From: Stappia sp.
GTDB lineage: Bacteria > Pseudomonadota > Alphaproteobacteria > Rhizobiales > Stappiaceae
Assembly: GCF_040110915.1 (NCBI RefSeq)
Contig: NZ_CP157793.1
Span: 2,182,939 to 2,246,938 of the forward strand
Reading direction: 5' to 3'
DNA: 64,000 bases
Of the stretch, positions 1-8,835 are shown in pieces (within the stretch, counting starts at the first letter, position 1; each line of letters starts with the position of its first letter). Both the position numbers and the translations under genes were made by a program. The notes under the pieces were generated by a model. That model saw only the letters and a program-made list of their open reading frames with translations, ran no database searches and was not told the origin of the DNA.

Positions 1-49
1 CGAGATCGCCGCTGCCCGATGCGCTTCTGCCCCTTGCGCGGAGGGCGCG

Positions 50-352
50 ATGCTTCTGGAACGCACGATTTCGCAACTCGACATAGGCCCGGTCTCCCCC
101 ACGCGGGCGGCCGAACTCGGCCAGCTCGGCTACATGCAGTGGCTGGGAGCGCTCGGGTCCATGGCCGACTACCGCGCGGAGGCCATGCGCGCCTATACGG
201 CGGCGCACCCCTTCATCCGCACCTCGCCCGCCATCGCCGTCTTCTGCGATCTCCTCGTCGCCTCGACCCGGATGCCGATCGAACCGCTGCCGCTGGCGCT
301 GCCCGCGCGCCAGCGACGCGGCGGCGCGCAGGCCCGGCGCGCGGCGATCTGA
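50..352 (+). CDS. Hypothetical protein, possibly 5'-incomplete
   Basis: This 100-residue protein is not recognised. The chosen ATG follows a GGAGGG sequence at ribosome-binding distance. The reading frame is also open back to the left edge of the window, so a longer protein starting outside cannot be excluded. The N-terminal half is mixed, with several aromatic residues (GYMQWLGALG), and the C-terminus is rich in Arg and Ala. No signal peptide or clear membrane segment is seen. It ends four bases before the BtuF-like gene on the same strand, so the two are probably co-transcribed. No function is proposed. Confidence 0.5.
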   Translation: MLLERTISQLDIGPVSPTRAAELGQLGYMQWLGALGSMADYRAEAMRAYTAAHPFIRTSPAIAVFCDLLVASTRMPIEPLPLALPARQRRGGAQARRAAI

Positions 353-356
353 CGGC

Positions 357-1157
357 ATGCGACGCTTTCCGCCCGAACGCATCGTCTGCCTGACCGAGGA
401 AACCGTCGAGACGCTCTATCTTCTGGGCGAGCAGGATCGGATCGTCGGCGTTTCCGGCTACGCGGTGCGCCCGAAAGGCGTGCGGCAGGAAAAGCCGCGC
501 GTCTCGGCCTTCACCTCCGCCGATATCCCGAAGATCCTGGCGCTCGACCCGGACCTCGTTCTGACCTTCTCGGACCTGCAGGCGGAGATCGCCGCGGAAC
601 TGATCCGGGCCGGGGTGACGGTGACCGCCTACAACCAGCGCGACGTGGCGGGCATCCTCGCAATGATCCGGCATCTCGGCGCGACGGTGGGTCAGGCGGC
701 CGGAGCCGCGCGGCTGGCCGACCGCTATGAGCGACGGCTGGCGCAGGTCGCGGCGCAAGCCGAGGGCCGTCCGCGCCCGACCGTCTATTTCGAGGAATGG
801 GACGAGCCGCTGATCACCGGCATCGGCTGGGTGTCGGAGCTGATCGGGATCGCGGGCGGGCGCGAGGCCTTTCCGGAACTGGCCGGCAAGGACAAGGCAA
901 GGGACCGCATCGTGACGCCGGATCGGGTGATCGCGGCCGCGCCCGATGTCATCCTCGCCTCGTGGTGCGGCAAGAAGGTGCGTCCCGAGAGAATCGCGGG
1001 CCGGCCGGGCTGGGACACCATTCCGGCGGTGCGCACCGGCCGCATCACCGAGATCAAGTCGCCGCTGATCCTGCAGCCCGGCCCGGCCGCGCTGACCGAC
1101 GGGCTCGACGCGATCCTCGCCGCGCTCGCCCCGCCCCCGGAGAGGGAGACCCCATGA
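357..1157 (+). CDS. BtuF-like periplasmic-binding-fold protein (cobalamin/iron-chelate family)
   Basis: This 266-residue protein has the layout of the class III binding-protein fold (COG0614: BtuF, FecB, FhuD). An N-terminal lobe opens with RIVCLTEETVETLYLLG and contains the typical IPKILALDPDLVLTF segment. A connecting helix spans about residues 125-145, and the second lobe contains DRVIAAAPDVILASWCGKK. There is no signal peptide or lipobox, so the product is predicted to be cytoplasmic, or to lack an upstream exporting start. Genes of this kind often sit beside cobalamin genes, which fits the riboswitch 1 kb downstream. The specific ligand is inference. Its stop overlaps the next start as ATGA, so translation is probably coupled. 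Confidence 0.75.
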   Translation: MRRFPPERIVCLTEETVETLYLLGEQDRIVGVSGYAVRPKGVRQEKPRVSAFTSADIPKILALDPDLVLTFSDLQAEIAAELIRAGVTVTAYNQRDVAGILAMIRHLGATVGQAAGAARLADRYERRLAQVAAQAEGRPRPTVYFEEWDEPLITGIGWVSELIGIAGGREAFPELAGKDKARDRIVTPDRVIAAAPDVILASWCGKKVRPERIAGRPGWDTIPAVRTGRITEIKSPLILQPGPAALTDGLDAILAALAPPPERETP

Positions 1158-2038
1158 CAAACGCCAGCCCGTGTGTGGGAACCTGCAAGCTCGACCCGGA
1201 GACCGGCTGGTGTCTGGGCTGCGCGCGAACGGGCGACGAGATCGCCGGATGGGGCAGCCGGACGCAGGCGGCGCGCGCGGCGATCTGGGCGGCCCTGCCG
1301 GACCGGTTCGCACAACTCGGCGTCGCCTGTCGCCGCCTCCCCTGGGATACGGACGAGATCCGCGATTTCGTGATCTGCTCCCTGCGGGACGTTACGGGAA
1401 CCTGGGTCACCGGCGTCGTCGGCGCGGTGGCGGAGTTCACGGCGCCACCGGGATCCAGGACGCGGGTCTCCCGCGACGGTCAGGACATCGTGGCGGTGAC
1501 CGATGGCGGCGCGCTGCGCTTTGCGATCGACGACGACGTGCGCGCGCTCACCTTCGATCCGCCCGAGACGCCGCCCGAGCGCCAACGAATTCTTCTCGCG
1601 GTCACGCGCGAGCGGAGGCGCCCGCCCGCCGCGTCGACGGTCTCCGCGCTTGGACAGGACACCGGGGCAATCGACGCCGAGGCGCGACAGGCGCATCTCT
1701 TCGATCTGGGCCTGGGGCGCAAGGAGGCGCGCTTCTGCCTGCGCTGCGACCCCGGTGCGGCACGCGATGCGCTGGCCTCGGTATGCGGCACGCGGCCGGA
1801 CGAGGCTCTTCCTCGCATCGGCGCGACCCTCGTTGCGCGAAGCCCGACGCGCGTCGTCGAAAGCGCGCTCGGACGCATCGAGGTGGCCACGCCGATCCCG
1901 TCCCCGGGCAGCAGCTCTCCGGCGGGACCGCACACGCATCTGCTGCCGGATCATCTCGCCACGGGCCGCGCGCTGCCAGCGGGCATGGATCTGCCGCGCG
2001 CCTATCTTCCAGGAGCGCTGTTCCACCCGGCGCGCTGA
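1154..2038 (+). CDS. DUF1289-domain protein with long C-terminal extension
   Basis: This protein has 294 residues. The N-terminus is a DUF1289 zinc- or iron-sulfur-type knuckle with Cys7, Cys11, Cys20 and Cys23 in CVGTC...WCLGC. That family is usually only 60-80 residues long. The remaining 230 residues (about 65-294) are an unrecognised region with a central stretch HLFDLGLGRKEARFCLRC and no membrane segments. The start is the ATG of an ATGA overlap with the BtuF-like gene. The function of DUF1289 proteins is not established. The coupling implies a shared role with the binding protein, perhaps in metal or corrinoid handling, but that is inference. Confidence 0.75.
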   Translation: MTNASPCVGTCKLDPETGWCLGCARTGDEIAGWGSRTQAARAAIWAALPDRFAQLGVACRRLPWDTDEIRDFVICSLRDVTGTWVTGVVGAVAEFTAPPGSRTRVSRDGQDIVAVTDGGALRFAIDDDVRALTFDPPETPPERQRILLAVTRERRRPPAASTVSALGQDTGAIDAEARQAHLFDLGLGRKEARFCLRCDPGAARDALASVCGTRPDEALPRIGATLVARSPTRVVESALGRIEVATPIPSPGSSSPAGPHTHLLPDHLATGRALPAGMDLPRAYLPGALFHPAR

Positions 2039-2244
2039 AGACGCGCGCGAGGCGCCATCCCTGGGGTCGCAGGCGCGCCGGCCCTCACTGGGGAGTGGCC
2101 GGTCCCGGCGCGGGGCAGGCGCGGGGCATGGGGCGTCCCGCGCCGCTGCCCGCTCTTGCGCCATCCATCAAAGCGCGCGCTGTCCACTGGAGGCTTGGAA
2201 ATCCGGATTGACCGGCGCCATGGTTTGGCATCTTCTGGCGACCG

Positions 2245-2427
2245 TCAGCAGGTCGTCACTTCCCGGTGACGCTAAGAGGGAACGTGGTGCGGGCGATTGC
2301 CGCCCCAGGCCACGGCTGCCCCCGCAACTGTAAGCGAAGCGTTGACACCCGATATGCCACTGGCCGCGGCGCGGCTGGGAAGGCGGGTGCCAACAAGGCT
2401 TCGTGAGCCAGGAGACCTGCCTGCTGA
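2245..2427 (+). promoter_or_regulatory. Cobalamin (adenosylcobalamin) riboswitch
   Basis: The RNA has the conserved blocks of a B12 riboswitch in order: GGTGCGGGC, then GGCTGCCCCCGCAACTGTAA (about 2314-2333), GCCACTGG (2356-2363), GGGAAGGC and the B12 box GAGCCAGGAGACCTGCC (about 2405-2421). The outer arms GCAGGTC (about 2248-2254) and GACCTGC (about 2414-2420) can pair as the closing stem. It lies directly upstream of the DUF1636 gene and the ABC importer genes, so these are predicted to be repressed when adenosylcobalamin is plentiful. The exact ends are approximate. Confidence 0.92.
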
Positions 2428-2597
2428 GGAACATCAATCGACCGGGCGGGGTGTCCTGGTGGGAGTGGACCGATGCATGACGCCGCAGCGGCGCAACCAG
2501 CGCCATTGATCCGTAAGGTGCCAGCGATCCGTGCGATCACGGCGCCGTGCGTCCCGACCTGCCCCCCGGCCACATTGCGGTCTGTGGGCAGGCGATC

Positions 2598-3068
2598 ATG
2601 GATACCGACGACAGGCTGACGCTCTCCATCTGTCTGCGCTGCCGCGACGGGCGCGAAGAGCGCGACTTCGACCTCGACCAGAGGGGCGGTCGCCGTCTGG
2701 CACGCGCCGTCGCCTCGGTGTTCGGCGGAAGTCGCGCCGCCCGGCGCGGGGTCCGCTTGCGCGGCGTCAACTGCATGAGCCAGTGCAAACGGCCCTGCAC
2801 CATCGCGCTGACCGGGCCGGACCGCTTCACCTACCTCTTCGGCGATCTCGCCCCGGACCTCCACGCCCGTGACGTTCTGACCGTTGCCGCTGCCTATGCC
2901 GACGCACCGGGCGGATTTCTGCGACGGCCCGACCGTCCGGAGGTGCTGCGCGCGGGCATCCTGGGGCGCATCCCGCCCATCGCGTTTTCAGGCGACCAGG
3001 TGGAACCGCTTGCCCCTGCATCCCCACGCCCACACACACCCACACCCACACAAGGAGACCAAGGGAAC
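2598..3068 (+). CDS. DUF1636 metal-binding protein, frame apparently shifted at the 3' end
   Basis: From the ATG at 2598 the product reads as a DUF1636 protein (thioredoxin-like ferredoxin fold). It has an N-terminal CLRC pair and a later CMSQCKRPC cluster, and the family's closing segment RPEVLRAGILGRIPP. This frame then runs without a stop straight into the next gene. One frame over, the 3' part encodes a histidine-rich tail (HPHAHTHPHPHKETKGT) ending at a TGA that overlaps the next ATG as ATGA. That is the same junction used by the two downstream gene pairs. A +1 frameshift, most simply one extra C in the CCCC run near 3012-3015, would explain this. DUF1636 genes are commonly linked to cobalamin or metal supply. 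The riboswitch upstream supports that here. Confidence 0.7.
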
Positions 3069-4556
3069 ATGAAACTCTTCGCCATAGCGAAACTGGCAGC
3101 AACAGCGTCCGTCGCCGCCGCGCTGCTGTCACCGGTCGCCGTGCTCGCCGACGAGGTGACCATCGGCCAGACATTCATCGCCCCCGGCCTCGACCCGGCC
3201 GAGGGTTCCAACGGCTGGGCGCTGGTCAGCCACGGGATCGCCGAACAATTGTTCCGCGTGTCTCGGGAGGGAGAGGTCGTGCCGAACCTTGCGGCATCGG
3301 CGGCACGGAACGACGACGGCACCTGGACCGTGGAACTTGCGCCGAACCGGTTCTTTTCCGACGGGACGCCGGTCACGGCCGAGGCGGTCGCCACGGCGCT
3401 CAACCGCACCGGCGAAGCCAACCCCTCGGCCCGCGCAACGGCCGGGCGGCTGACCTTCACCGCCGTGGATGCGGACACGCTGACGGTCGCGACGGCGCAC
3501 CCCACCGCGATCCTGCCGTCGATCCTCGCCGAATGGGCCTTCACCGTCTATCGCATGCAGGGCGATACGCCGATCTTCACCGGCCCGTTTGCCGTGGCGG
3601 AGTTCGAGCCCGGCGGTTCGATCGACATGGTCCCCAACGCGCATTACGCGAACGCCGACGCCCGGCCCGACATCACGCTGCGCCGTATCGCGGATGGGCA
3701 GTCGCTGGCGCTCGCCTTCGCCTCGGGCGAACTGGACATGGCCTTCAACCTTCCGGTCGAGACGCTCCCGATGCTGGACGCCGCCGAGGGCGAGACCGTG
3801 TCCTTCCCCGTCGCCTATCAGTACATGATGTGGATGAACACGCGCAGCCCGGTCCTGGCCGACCCGCGCGTGCGCCGCGCCATCGATCTCGCGATCAGTC
3901 GTGACGACCTCGTGGCGGCGGCCCAGGCGGGCGTGCCGGCGACCGGCGCCTTCGCGCAAACCTTTCCCTTCGCGGCCGAAGGTCCGCTTCCGCACGATCC
4001 TGACCGCGCCGCCGCGCTGCTCGACGCGGCCGGCTGGACCATGGGCGAGGACGGGGTGCGCGTGCGTGACGGCGAGCGGCTCGAGCTGGTGCTCTATGCC
4101 TATCCGCAGCGCCCGGACCTGGTGACCTTCCAGCCGGTCGTCCGCGCCGCCCTCGCGCAGATCGGGATCGGCGTGAAGACCCAGGTGACGGAAACGCCGA
4201 GCGACGTCGCGGCGAGCGGTGCGTTCGACCTTTTCCTCTGGGCGCAGCACACGGCGCCGGCGGGCGATCCGGGCCTGTTCCTGTCGCTCTTCTTCGAAAC
4301 CGACGCCGCGCGGAACTACAGCGGCTGGTCGAACGCCGACTACGATGCCCTGATCGCGGATCTTCGCACGGCCGGCGATCCCGAGGTGCGCATCGACCTC
4401 GCCCGGCAAGCGCAGGAGATCATCGCGGCGGAGGCCCCGGTGGCCTTCCTCGTCACGCCCGAATGGCATGTCGGCCTGTCGCCGGCGCTGGCCGGATACG
4501 AGCCCTGGGGGTCGGACTACTACGTGATCCGCCCCGACCTCGTCGTCGCCGAATGA
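3069..4556 (+). CDS. ABC transporter substrate-binding protein, family 5 (peptide/nickel type)
   Basis: This 495-residue protein has a Sec signal peptide, cleaved after about residue 27 (VAVLA-DE). The mature part resembles SBP family 5 proteins such as NikA, DppA and OppA, with the typical openings LDPAEGSNGWALVSHGIAEQLF and GTPVTAEAVATALNR. The ATG was chosen because the signal peptide starts there and an AAGGAG lies 11 bases upstream. The frame is also open upstream, but a fusion would bury the signal peptide. It lies under a cobalamin riboswitch, so the ligand may be cobalt, nickel or a corrinoid precursor. That assignment is inference. Confidence 0.85.
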   Translation: MKLFAIAKLAATASVAAALLSPVAVLADEVTIGQTFIAPGLDPAEGSNGWALVSHGIAEQLFRVSREGEVVPNLAASAARNDDGTWTVELAPNRFFSDGTPVTAEAVATALNRTGEANPSARATAGRLTFTAVDADTLTVATAHPTAILPSILAEWAFTVYRMQGDTPIFTGPFAVAEFEPGGSIDMVPNAHYANADARPDITLRRIADGQSLALAFASGELDMAFNLPVETLPMLDAAEGETVSFPVAYQYMMWMNTRSPVLADPRVRRAIDLAISRDDLVAAAQAGVPATGAFAQTFPFAAEGPLPHDPDRAAALLDAAGWTMGEDGVRVRDGERLELVLYAYPQRPDLVTFQPVVRAALAQIGIGVKTQVTETPSDVAASGAFDLFLWAQHTAPAGDPGLFLSLFFETDAARNYSGWSNADYDALIADLRTAGDPEVRIDLARQAQEIIAAEAPVAFLVTPEWHVGLSPALAGYEPWGSDYYVIRPDLVVAE

Positions 4557-5482
4557 CCGCCATGGTGGCGACGGCGCGCGGCGTCGGACGGCTGGCGCTG
4601 TCCTGGCTCGCCGTCGTCGCCACAGTCTTTGTCCTGCTGCGCGCGATGCCGGGCGATCCGGTCGAGGTGTTTCTCGCACAGACCAACATCGCCGCCGGCC
4701 CCGAGACCGTTGCCGCCTACCGCGCGCGATGGGGGCTGGACGGCCCCCTCGCGGCGCAGTTCCTGCAATGGGTCCTCGGCTTCGTCACCTTCGACTGGGG
4801 GGTGTCGTTCGAGACGGGCCGACCCGTGGCGGAGGAACTCGCGGGCCGCGCCCCCTATTCGGCCGCGATCGGCTTCGGGGGCATGGCTCTGGCGGTGGCC
4901 GGCGGCTTCTGCCTCGGCTTCGCCGCCGCGCATCGGCCGGGGGGATGGGCCGATGCCGCCTCGCGCGTGCTCGCGGTGGCGGGCCAGGCGCTTCCGGCCT
5001 TTGCGGTCGGTCTCGTCGCGCTCTGGATCCTCGGCGTCCACTTACGATGGATCAACGCCTTCGGGGGCGGGGTCACCGAGCGCATACTGCTGCCGGTGCT
5101 CCTTGTCGCGTTCTTTTCCATCGGCTCGATGGCGCGCCTCGCGCGGGCCGGTTTTCACGACGTGAGGCGCAGTCCCTACTATCTGACCGCGCTTTCCAAG
5201 GGCCGATCCCGTCTCGCGGCCCTGTGGTTTCATGGCCGCGCCGCGGGAGCCCTGACGCTGATGGCGGGGCTCGCGCCCGAACTGGCATGGATTGTCGGCG
5301 GAACCGCGGTCGCGGAGATCGTTTTCGGCGTTCCCGGGCTGTCGGAGCGGATCGTGCAGGCGGTTGCCAACCGGGACTATGCGGTGATCCAGCCCTATGT
5401 GGCCCTCGTCGCGCTCTGGGTGATCTGCCTTCTGCAGGGAGCGAGGGTCCTGCGCCGGGCCCTCGATCCGCGAATACCATGA
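4553..5482 (+). CDS. ABC transporter permease, DppB/NikB family
   Basis: This 309-residue inner-membrane protein has about six hydrophobic segments. Its N-terminus is that of DppB/NikB-type permeases (VFVLLRAMPGDPVEVFL). The cytoplasmic coupling loop is near residues 205-235 (SIGSMARLARAGFHDVRRSPYYLTAL), followed by VFGVPGLSERIVQAVANRDY. The start is set by an ATGA overlap with the binding-protein gene. With the next gene it would form the channel of the importer expressed from the cobalamin riboswitch. Confidence 0.88.
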   Translation: MTAMVATARGVGRLALSWLAVVATVFVLLRAMPGDPVEVFLAQTNIAAGPETVAAYRARWGLDGPLAAQFLQWVLGFVTFDWGVSFETGRPVAEELAGRAPYSAAIGFGGMALAVAGGFCLGFAAAHRPGGWADAASRVLAVAGQALPAFAVGLVALWILGVHLRWINAFGGGVTERILLPVLLVAFFSIGSMARLARAGFHDVRRSPYYLTALSKGRSRLAALWFHGRAAGALTLMAGLAPELAWIVGGTAVAEIVFGVPGLSERIVQAVANRDYAVIQPYVALVALWVICLLQGARVLRRALDPRIP

Positions 5483-6264
5483 AGCGCATCGTGAGGTTCC
5501 TGGCCTGTCTGGCGGCTCTCGCCGGTCTCGCGTTCTGGGCGTCCGGGGCGCTGCCGGATCCGCATGCGATCGACTTGTCGAACCGGCTCGCATCGCCGTC
5601 GCTTCAGCATCCCCTGGGGACGGACCATCTTGGACGGGATCTGGCGGCCCGCCTGGTCTGGGGCGCCCTGCCGTCGCTTGCTGCCGTGGCGCTCGTTCTG
5701 TCGGGCGGGCTGGGGCTGGGTGTGCTTGCAGGCGGCGTCATGGCCCTTGGGCCCCGGGCCTTGCGCGCAGGCGTGCAGTGGCTGGCGGAAACGGCGCTGG
5801 CGGTGCCGACACTCGTCACGGCGCTCGTGCTTTCGGCCGCCTTCGGCGCCGGGCTTCTCACCGTGGCCATGGCGCTTCTGGTCACCAGCTGGGCCCCTTA
5901 CGCCCTGGCCGTGGCGGCATTGTTCGACCGCATCCGCGGCGAGCCGTACTGGATGGCGAGCCAGGCCCTCGGGGCGCGACCCTCCGCCGCCATCGTCAGG
6001 CATATGCTGCCGAATGCGTGGCCGGCGCTCGGGGCGCTCGCCGGCGCCGATGCCGGCCGGGCCGTGATCCTCGTCGCCTCCCTCGGCTTCATCGGCCTGT
6101 CCGCCGATACCGGACGGCCCGAATGGGGCGCCATGATCCACGAATACCGCATGTTCCTGTTCACCGAGCCCCGGCTCGTACTCGCGCCCATCCTCACCTG
6201 CACGCTCGTCTGCGTGGCGCTTCACGGCCTGCTCGACCGGGGAGCGGCAAAGGCCCGCCGCTAG
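5479..6264 (+). CDS. ABC transporter permease, DppC/NikC family
   Basis: This 261-residue inner-membrane protein has the DppC/NikC hallmark HPLGTDHLGRD (about residues 44-54) and the EAA-type coupling loop GEPYWMASQALGARPSAAIV near residues 152-171. It starts in an ATGA overlap with the first permease. The operon stops here: the next gene is on the other strand, so no ATP-binding subunit is encoded with this importer in the window. It must borrow an ATPase encoded elsewhere, or the system is incomplete. Confidence 0.88.
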   Translation: MKRIVRFLACLAALAGLAFWASGALPDPHAIDLSNRLASPSLQHPLGTDHLGRDLAARLVWGALPSLAAVALVLSGGLGLGVLAGGVMALGPRALRAGVQWLAETALAVPTLVTALVLSAAFGAGLLTVAMALLVTSWAPYALAVAALFDRIRGEPYWMASQALGARPSAAIVRHMLPNAWPALGALAGADAGRAVILVASLGFIGLSADTGRPEWGAMIHEYRMFLFTEPRLVLAPILTCTLVCVALHGLLDRGAAKARR

Positions 6265-6389
6265 AGCGCCGTGTCGCGCCGGCCGGCTCGGCAAACCCTC
6301 ACGGATGAGGTGGCAGCGGACCTCACGCCTTCTGCGGACAGGCTGGCCTTCTCGGGACGGGCTGGACTGCAAGAGATGGTTCGCCGGCG

Positions 6390-6914
6390 TCAGGTTTCCT
6401 GAAATTCCAACATTGTGTTCCTTTGCACCCACTCCTCAAGCTCTCTGACATTCGAGCGAAGGTCTGTCGCCATCCCCCCTGAGAACGCCTCGAACGCGTC
6501 CCTGTTCAGGGCATTGAGGCCGACCAGCACCGGAACATCCATGGAGACGGCCTCGGCGATGACGTTGCGAAATCCCCTGCCCTCGGCTTCGTGCTTGCCG
6601 AACTTGTTGACGATCAGGACATCCGCCCCCGACCTCAGCCGCTCCTCGACCAGCCCCACCGCCGTTTCGAGCGCGGCCGGATCGAGCCGGCAGCCCCTGG
6701 CCTCCCGGCCGAGGCTCTGGCTGATCCGCAGGACGGGCCCCTCCGGCAGCACCCGCACGTCCATGTCGCAGGGGCCCGCCGCGTCGCCGGGCTGGCTGTT
6801 GATCTGAACCGTGCCGCAGCATCTGATGCCTCGGGCGGCGAGATCGACCGCCAGCCGCTGAAGAACGAGATCGACATCGCCGCGCCCCGGCGCCATCGTG
6901 CAGGCAAGCTTCAT
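6390..6914 (-). CDS. DUF2478 family protein (NTPase-like, molybdenum-associated)
   Basis: This 174-residue protein resembles the DUF2478 family. It starts with MKLACTMAPGRGDVDLVLQRLA, a P-loop-like region typical of the family, and contains SGADVLIVNKFGKHEAEGRGF near residues 98-118. The ATG at 6914 is preceded by GAGGAGACGAGGA. Family members are often found beside molybdate or molybdopterin genes. Here it lies 12 bases after moeA, which fits a role linked to molybdenum cofactor, but no reaction is established. The 3' end faces the ABC permease operon convergently. Confidence 0.75.
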   Translation of the reverse strand: MKLACTMAPGRGDVDLVLQRLAVDLAARGIRCCGTVQINSQPGDAAGPCDMDVRVLPEGPVLRISQSLGREARGCRLDPAALETAVGLVEERLRSGADVLIVNKFGKHEAEGRGFRNVIAEAVSMDVPVLVGLNALNRDAFEAFSGGMATDLRSNVRELEEWVQRNTMLEFQET

Positions 6915-6925
6915 TCCTCGTCTCC

Positions 6926-8206
6926 TCACGCGTTGCAAAAGGGCTGGAACTCGACAAGCGACCCGGCCGGCAGAAAGTCGGCATCCGCCGGAAGGAACAT
7001 CAGGCCGTCCGCCTCGGCGAGGAGCCCGACACGGGCCGAATGCGTGGCATCCTCGAACCGGACGATCTCGCGCCCCTGGCCGTCGACCCCCTCGAGCGTC
7101 GCGGGCCGCAGTTCGCAGCGTCCCGGCTTGCGGCGGATCTCGTTCGCGGTGACGACATGGCGTCGCGTCGGGGCCCCGGGCGTCTCGCCGGTCAGGGCAC
7201 GGATCAGCGCCATGCCGAAGACCTGCCAGGTCACGAAGGCGGCAACGGGATTGCCCGGCAATCCCAGCCAGGCCGCTTGTCCGATCCGCCCGAAGGACAC
7301 CGGCTTGCCCGGCTTGATCGCCACGCCGCTGAACAGGATTTCACCCGTCAGAGCATCGACGGCGGGCCTGACGTGATCCTCGTCCCCGACGGAGATACCG
7401 CCCGTGGTGACGATCAGGTCGGCCCGCGCCGCCATGTCGGCCAGTTGTCCGGCAAGGCCGGCAGGAGTGTCCGCGCCATGGGCGGCGGCGACGACATCCA
7501 CCCCGGCCGCGGCAAGGCTCGCCGTCAGCATCGGCGTGTTCACGTCCCAGATCTGCGCGGCCTCTCGCGGGCCGCCCGCGTGGCGCACCTCGTCGCCGGT
7601 CACCAGCAGCGCAACGCGCGGCTTGCGCCGGACACGCAGAACCCCGGCTCCCGCGGCGGCGCAGGCGGCAATGTCTCGCGGCCCCAGCCTGCGGCCCGTG
7701 TTCAGAACCCTCGCGCCCCGCGCCATGTCGCTTCCCGAGCGGCGAATGTTCAGGCCCGGCGCCGGACGGCGGGACAGGTGAATATGGTCCCCGTCGCGCA
7801 GGACCTCTTCCTGCATCACCACCGCGTCCGCGCCATCGGGGATCGGCGCGCCTGTGAAGATACGCGCCGCGCCGCCGCCGGCGACCGAGGTCGGTGTCGC
7901 CTGCCCGGCCGCAATGCGCGCCTCCACCCGCAGTTCCCAGGGCCCACGCCCCGTCAGGGCCGATGTCGCGACCGCATAGCCGTCCATGGCCGCGTTGTCG
8001 AAAGCCGGTGCGGGACACCGGGCGCGAACCGGCCGGGCGAGAATGCGGCCGGCGGCCTTGTCGAGCGCCACGGCCTCGGTCCGCCGGACCGGTGCGGCAT
8101 GGGCCGCGATCCGGGCAAGGCCCTCGTCGATGCCGATCAGGGAGCGGAGCATGTCGCGACTGTCGCAACCGCAGCCCGGTGACGCGATGGCCTGGTGAAC
8201 CGTCAT
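6926..8206 (-). CDS. moeA: Molybdopterin molybdenumtransferase MoeA
   Basis: MoeA inserts molybdate into adenylated molybdopterin to finish the molybdenum cofactor, which the nitrate reductase encoded upstream needs. The 426-residue product has the family landmarks PAFDNAAMDGYAV (about 67-79), TTGGISVGDEDHVRP in the MoCF-binding domain, AIKPGKPVSFG and GLPGNPVAAFVTWQVF, then the C-terminal domain IV. The start overlaps the carbonic anhydrase stop by one base (TAATG), so the two are translationally coupled. Its placement after narKGHJI suggests co-expression with respiratory nitrate reduction. Confidence 0.95.
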   Translation of the reverse strand: MTVHQAIASPGCGCDSRDMLRSLIGIDEGLARIAAHAAPVRRTEAVALDKAAGRILARPVRARCPAPAFDNAAMDGYAVATSALTGRGPWELRVEARIAAGQATPTSVAGGGAARIFTGAPIPDGADAVVMQEEVLRDGDHIHLSRRPAPGLNIRRSGSDMARGARVLNTGRRLGPRDIAACAAAGAGVLRVRRKPRVALLVTGDEVRHAGGPREAAQIWDVNTPMLTASLAAAGVDVVAAAHGADTPAGLAGQLADMAARADLIVTTGGISVGDEDHVRPAVDALTGEILFSGVAIKPGKPVSFGRIGQAAWLGLPGNPVAAFVTWQVFGMALIRALTGETPGAPTRRHVVTANEIRRKPGRCELRPATLEGVDGQGREIVRFEDATHSARVGLLAEADGLMFLPADADFLPAGSLVEFQPFCNA

Positions 8207-8835
8207 TATGATGCCTCCTGCGTGGAATGCGGCGTCTGGAAGTGCCCCGGCCCGATGCTGCAGTCGAGATCGCGCAGCCGTCCGTCCTTCAGGCCGTAGA
8301 TCAGGCCATGCACCCGGACATCCGCGCCGCGCGCCCATGCCCTTCGCAGGATCGGCGTTTCGCAGACGCGTCGCACGCCCTCGACCACGTTCAGTTCAGC
8401 CAGCCGGTCGCGCTGCGCCTCGAGGTCACCTTCGCGCCGCAGGTCGATCGCGTAGGCGCGGGCGAGACGCCGGATCGGTTCCAGCCAGTGATCGGCCAGC
8501 CCATGGGGCAGGTCTTCCGTCGCGGCCTTGACCCCGCCGCAGCCGTAATGGCCGCAGACGATGATCTCGCGCACGTTCAGCGCCTCCACCGCGAATTCCA
8601 GCGCCGACAGAAGGTTCATGTCAGAGGAATGAACGATGTTGGCGACGTTGCGATGGACGAACACCTCGCCCGGGTCGAGCCCTGCGACCACGTTGGCCGG
8701 AACCCGGCTGTCCGAACAGCCGATCCAGAAGAATTCGGGCGCCTGAAGGGTGGCGAGACGGCTGAAATACTCCGGCTCTTCGGCGGAACGTTGCTTCGAC
8801 CACGCGGCATTGCGCGCAAGAAGGCTACTGAGCAT
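8206..8835 (-). CDS. Beta-class carbonic anhydrase
   Basis: This 209-residue enzyme interconverts CO2 and bicarbonate. Zinc ligands and the active-site dyad are clear: Cys40, Asp42 and Arg44 in CSDSR, and His96 and Cys99 in HYGC. The protein continues with the typical HGLIYGLKDGRLRDLD near the C-terminus. The ATG at 8835 has a GGAGACGAG ribosome-binding site. It sits between the nar operon and moeA with a TAATG overlap into moeA. A cyanate-related role is possible for this family, but nothing here supports it. Confidence 0.93.
   Translation of the reverse strand: MLSSLLARNAAWSKQRSAEEPEYFSRLATLQAPEFFWIGCSDSRVPANVVAGLDPGEVFVHRNVANIVHSSDMNLLSALEFAVEALNVREIIVCGHYGCGGVKAATEDLPHGLADHWLEPIRRLARAYAIDLRREGDLEAQRDRLAELNVVEGVRRVCETPILRRAWARGADVRVHGLIYGLKDGRLRDLDCSIGPGHFQTPHSTQEAS

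Noticed and set aside
785..2164. 459-codon minus-strand frame opposite the DUF1289 gene.
   Set aside because: Arg-rich shadow product without domains; the plus-strand genes have ATGA coupling and family motifs.
2547..4556. One 669-codon frame spanning DUF1636 and the binding protein, read as a true fusion.
   Set aside because: It would place a signal peptide in the middle of the chain; the binding protein has its own ribosome-binding site and an ATGA junction exists in the other frame.
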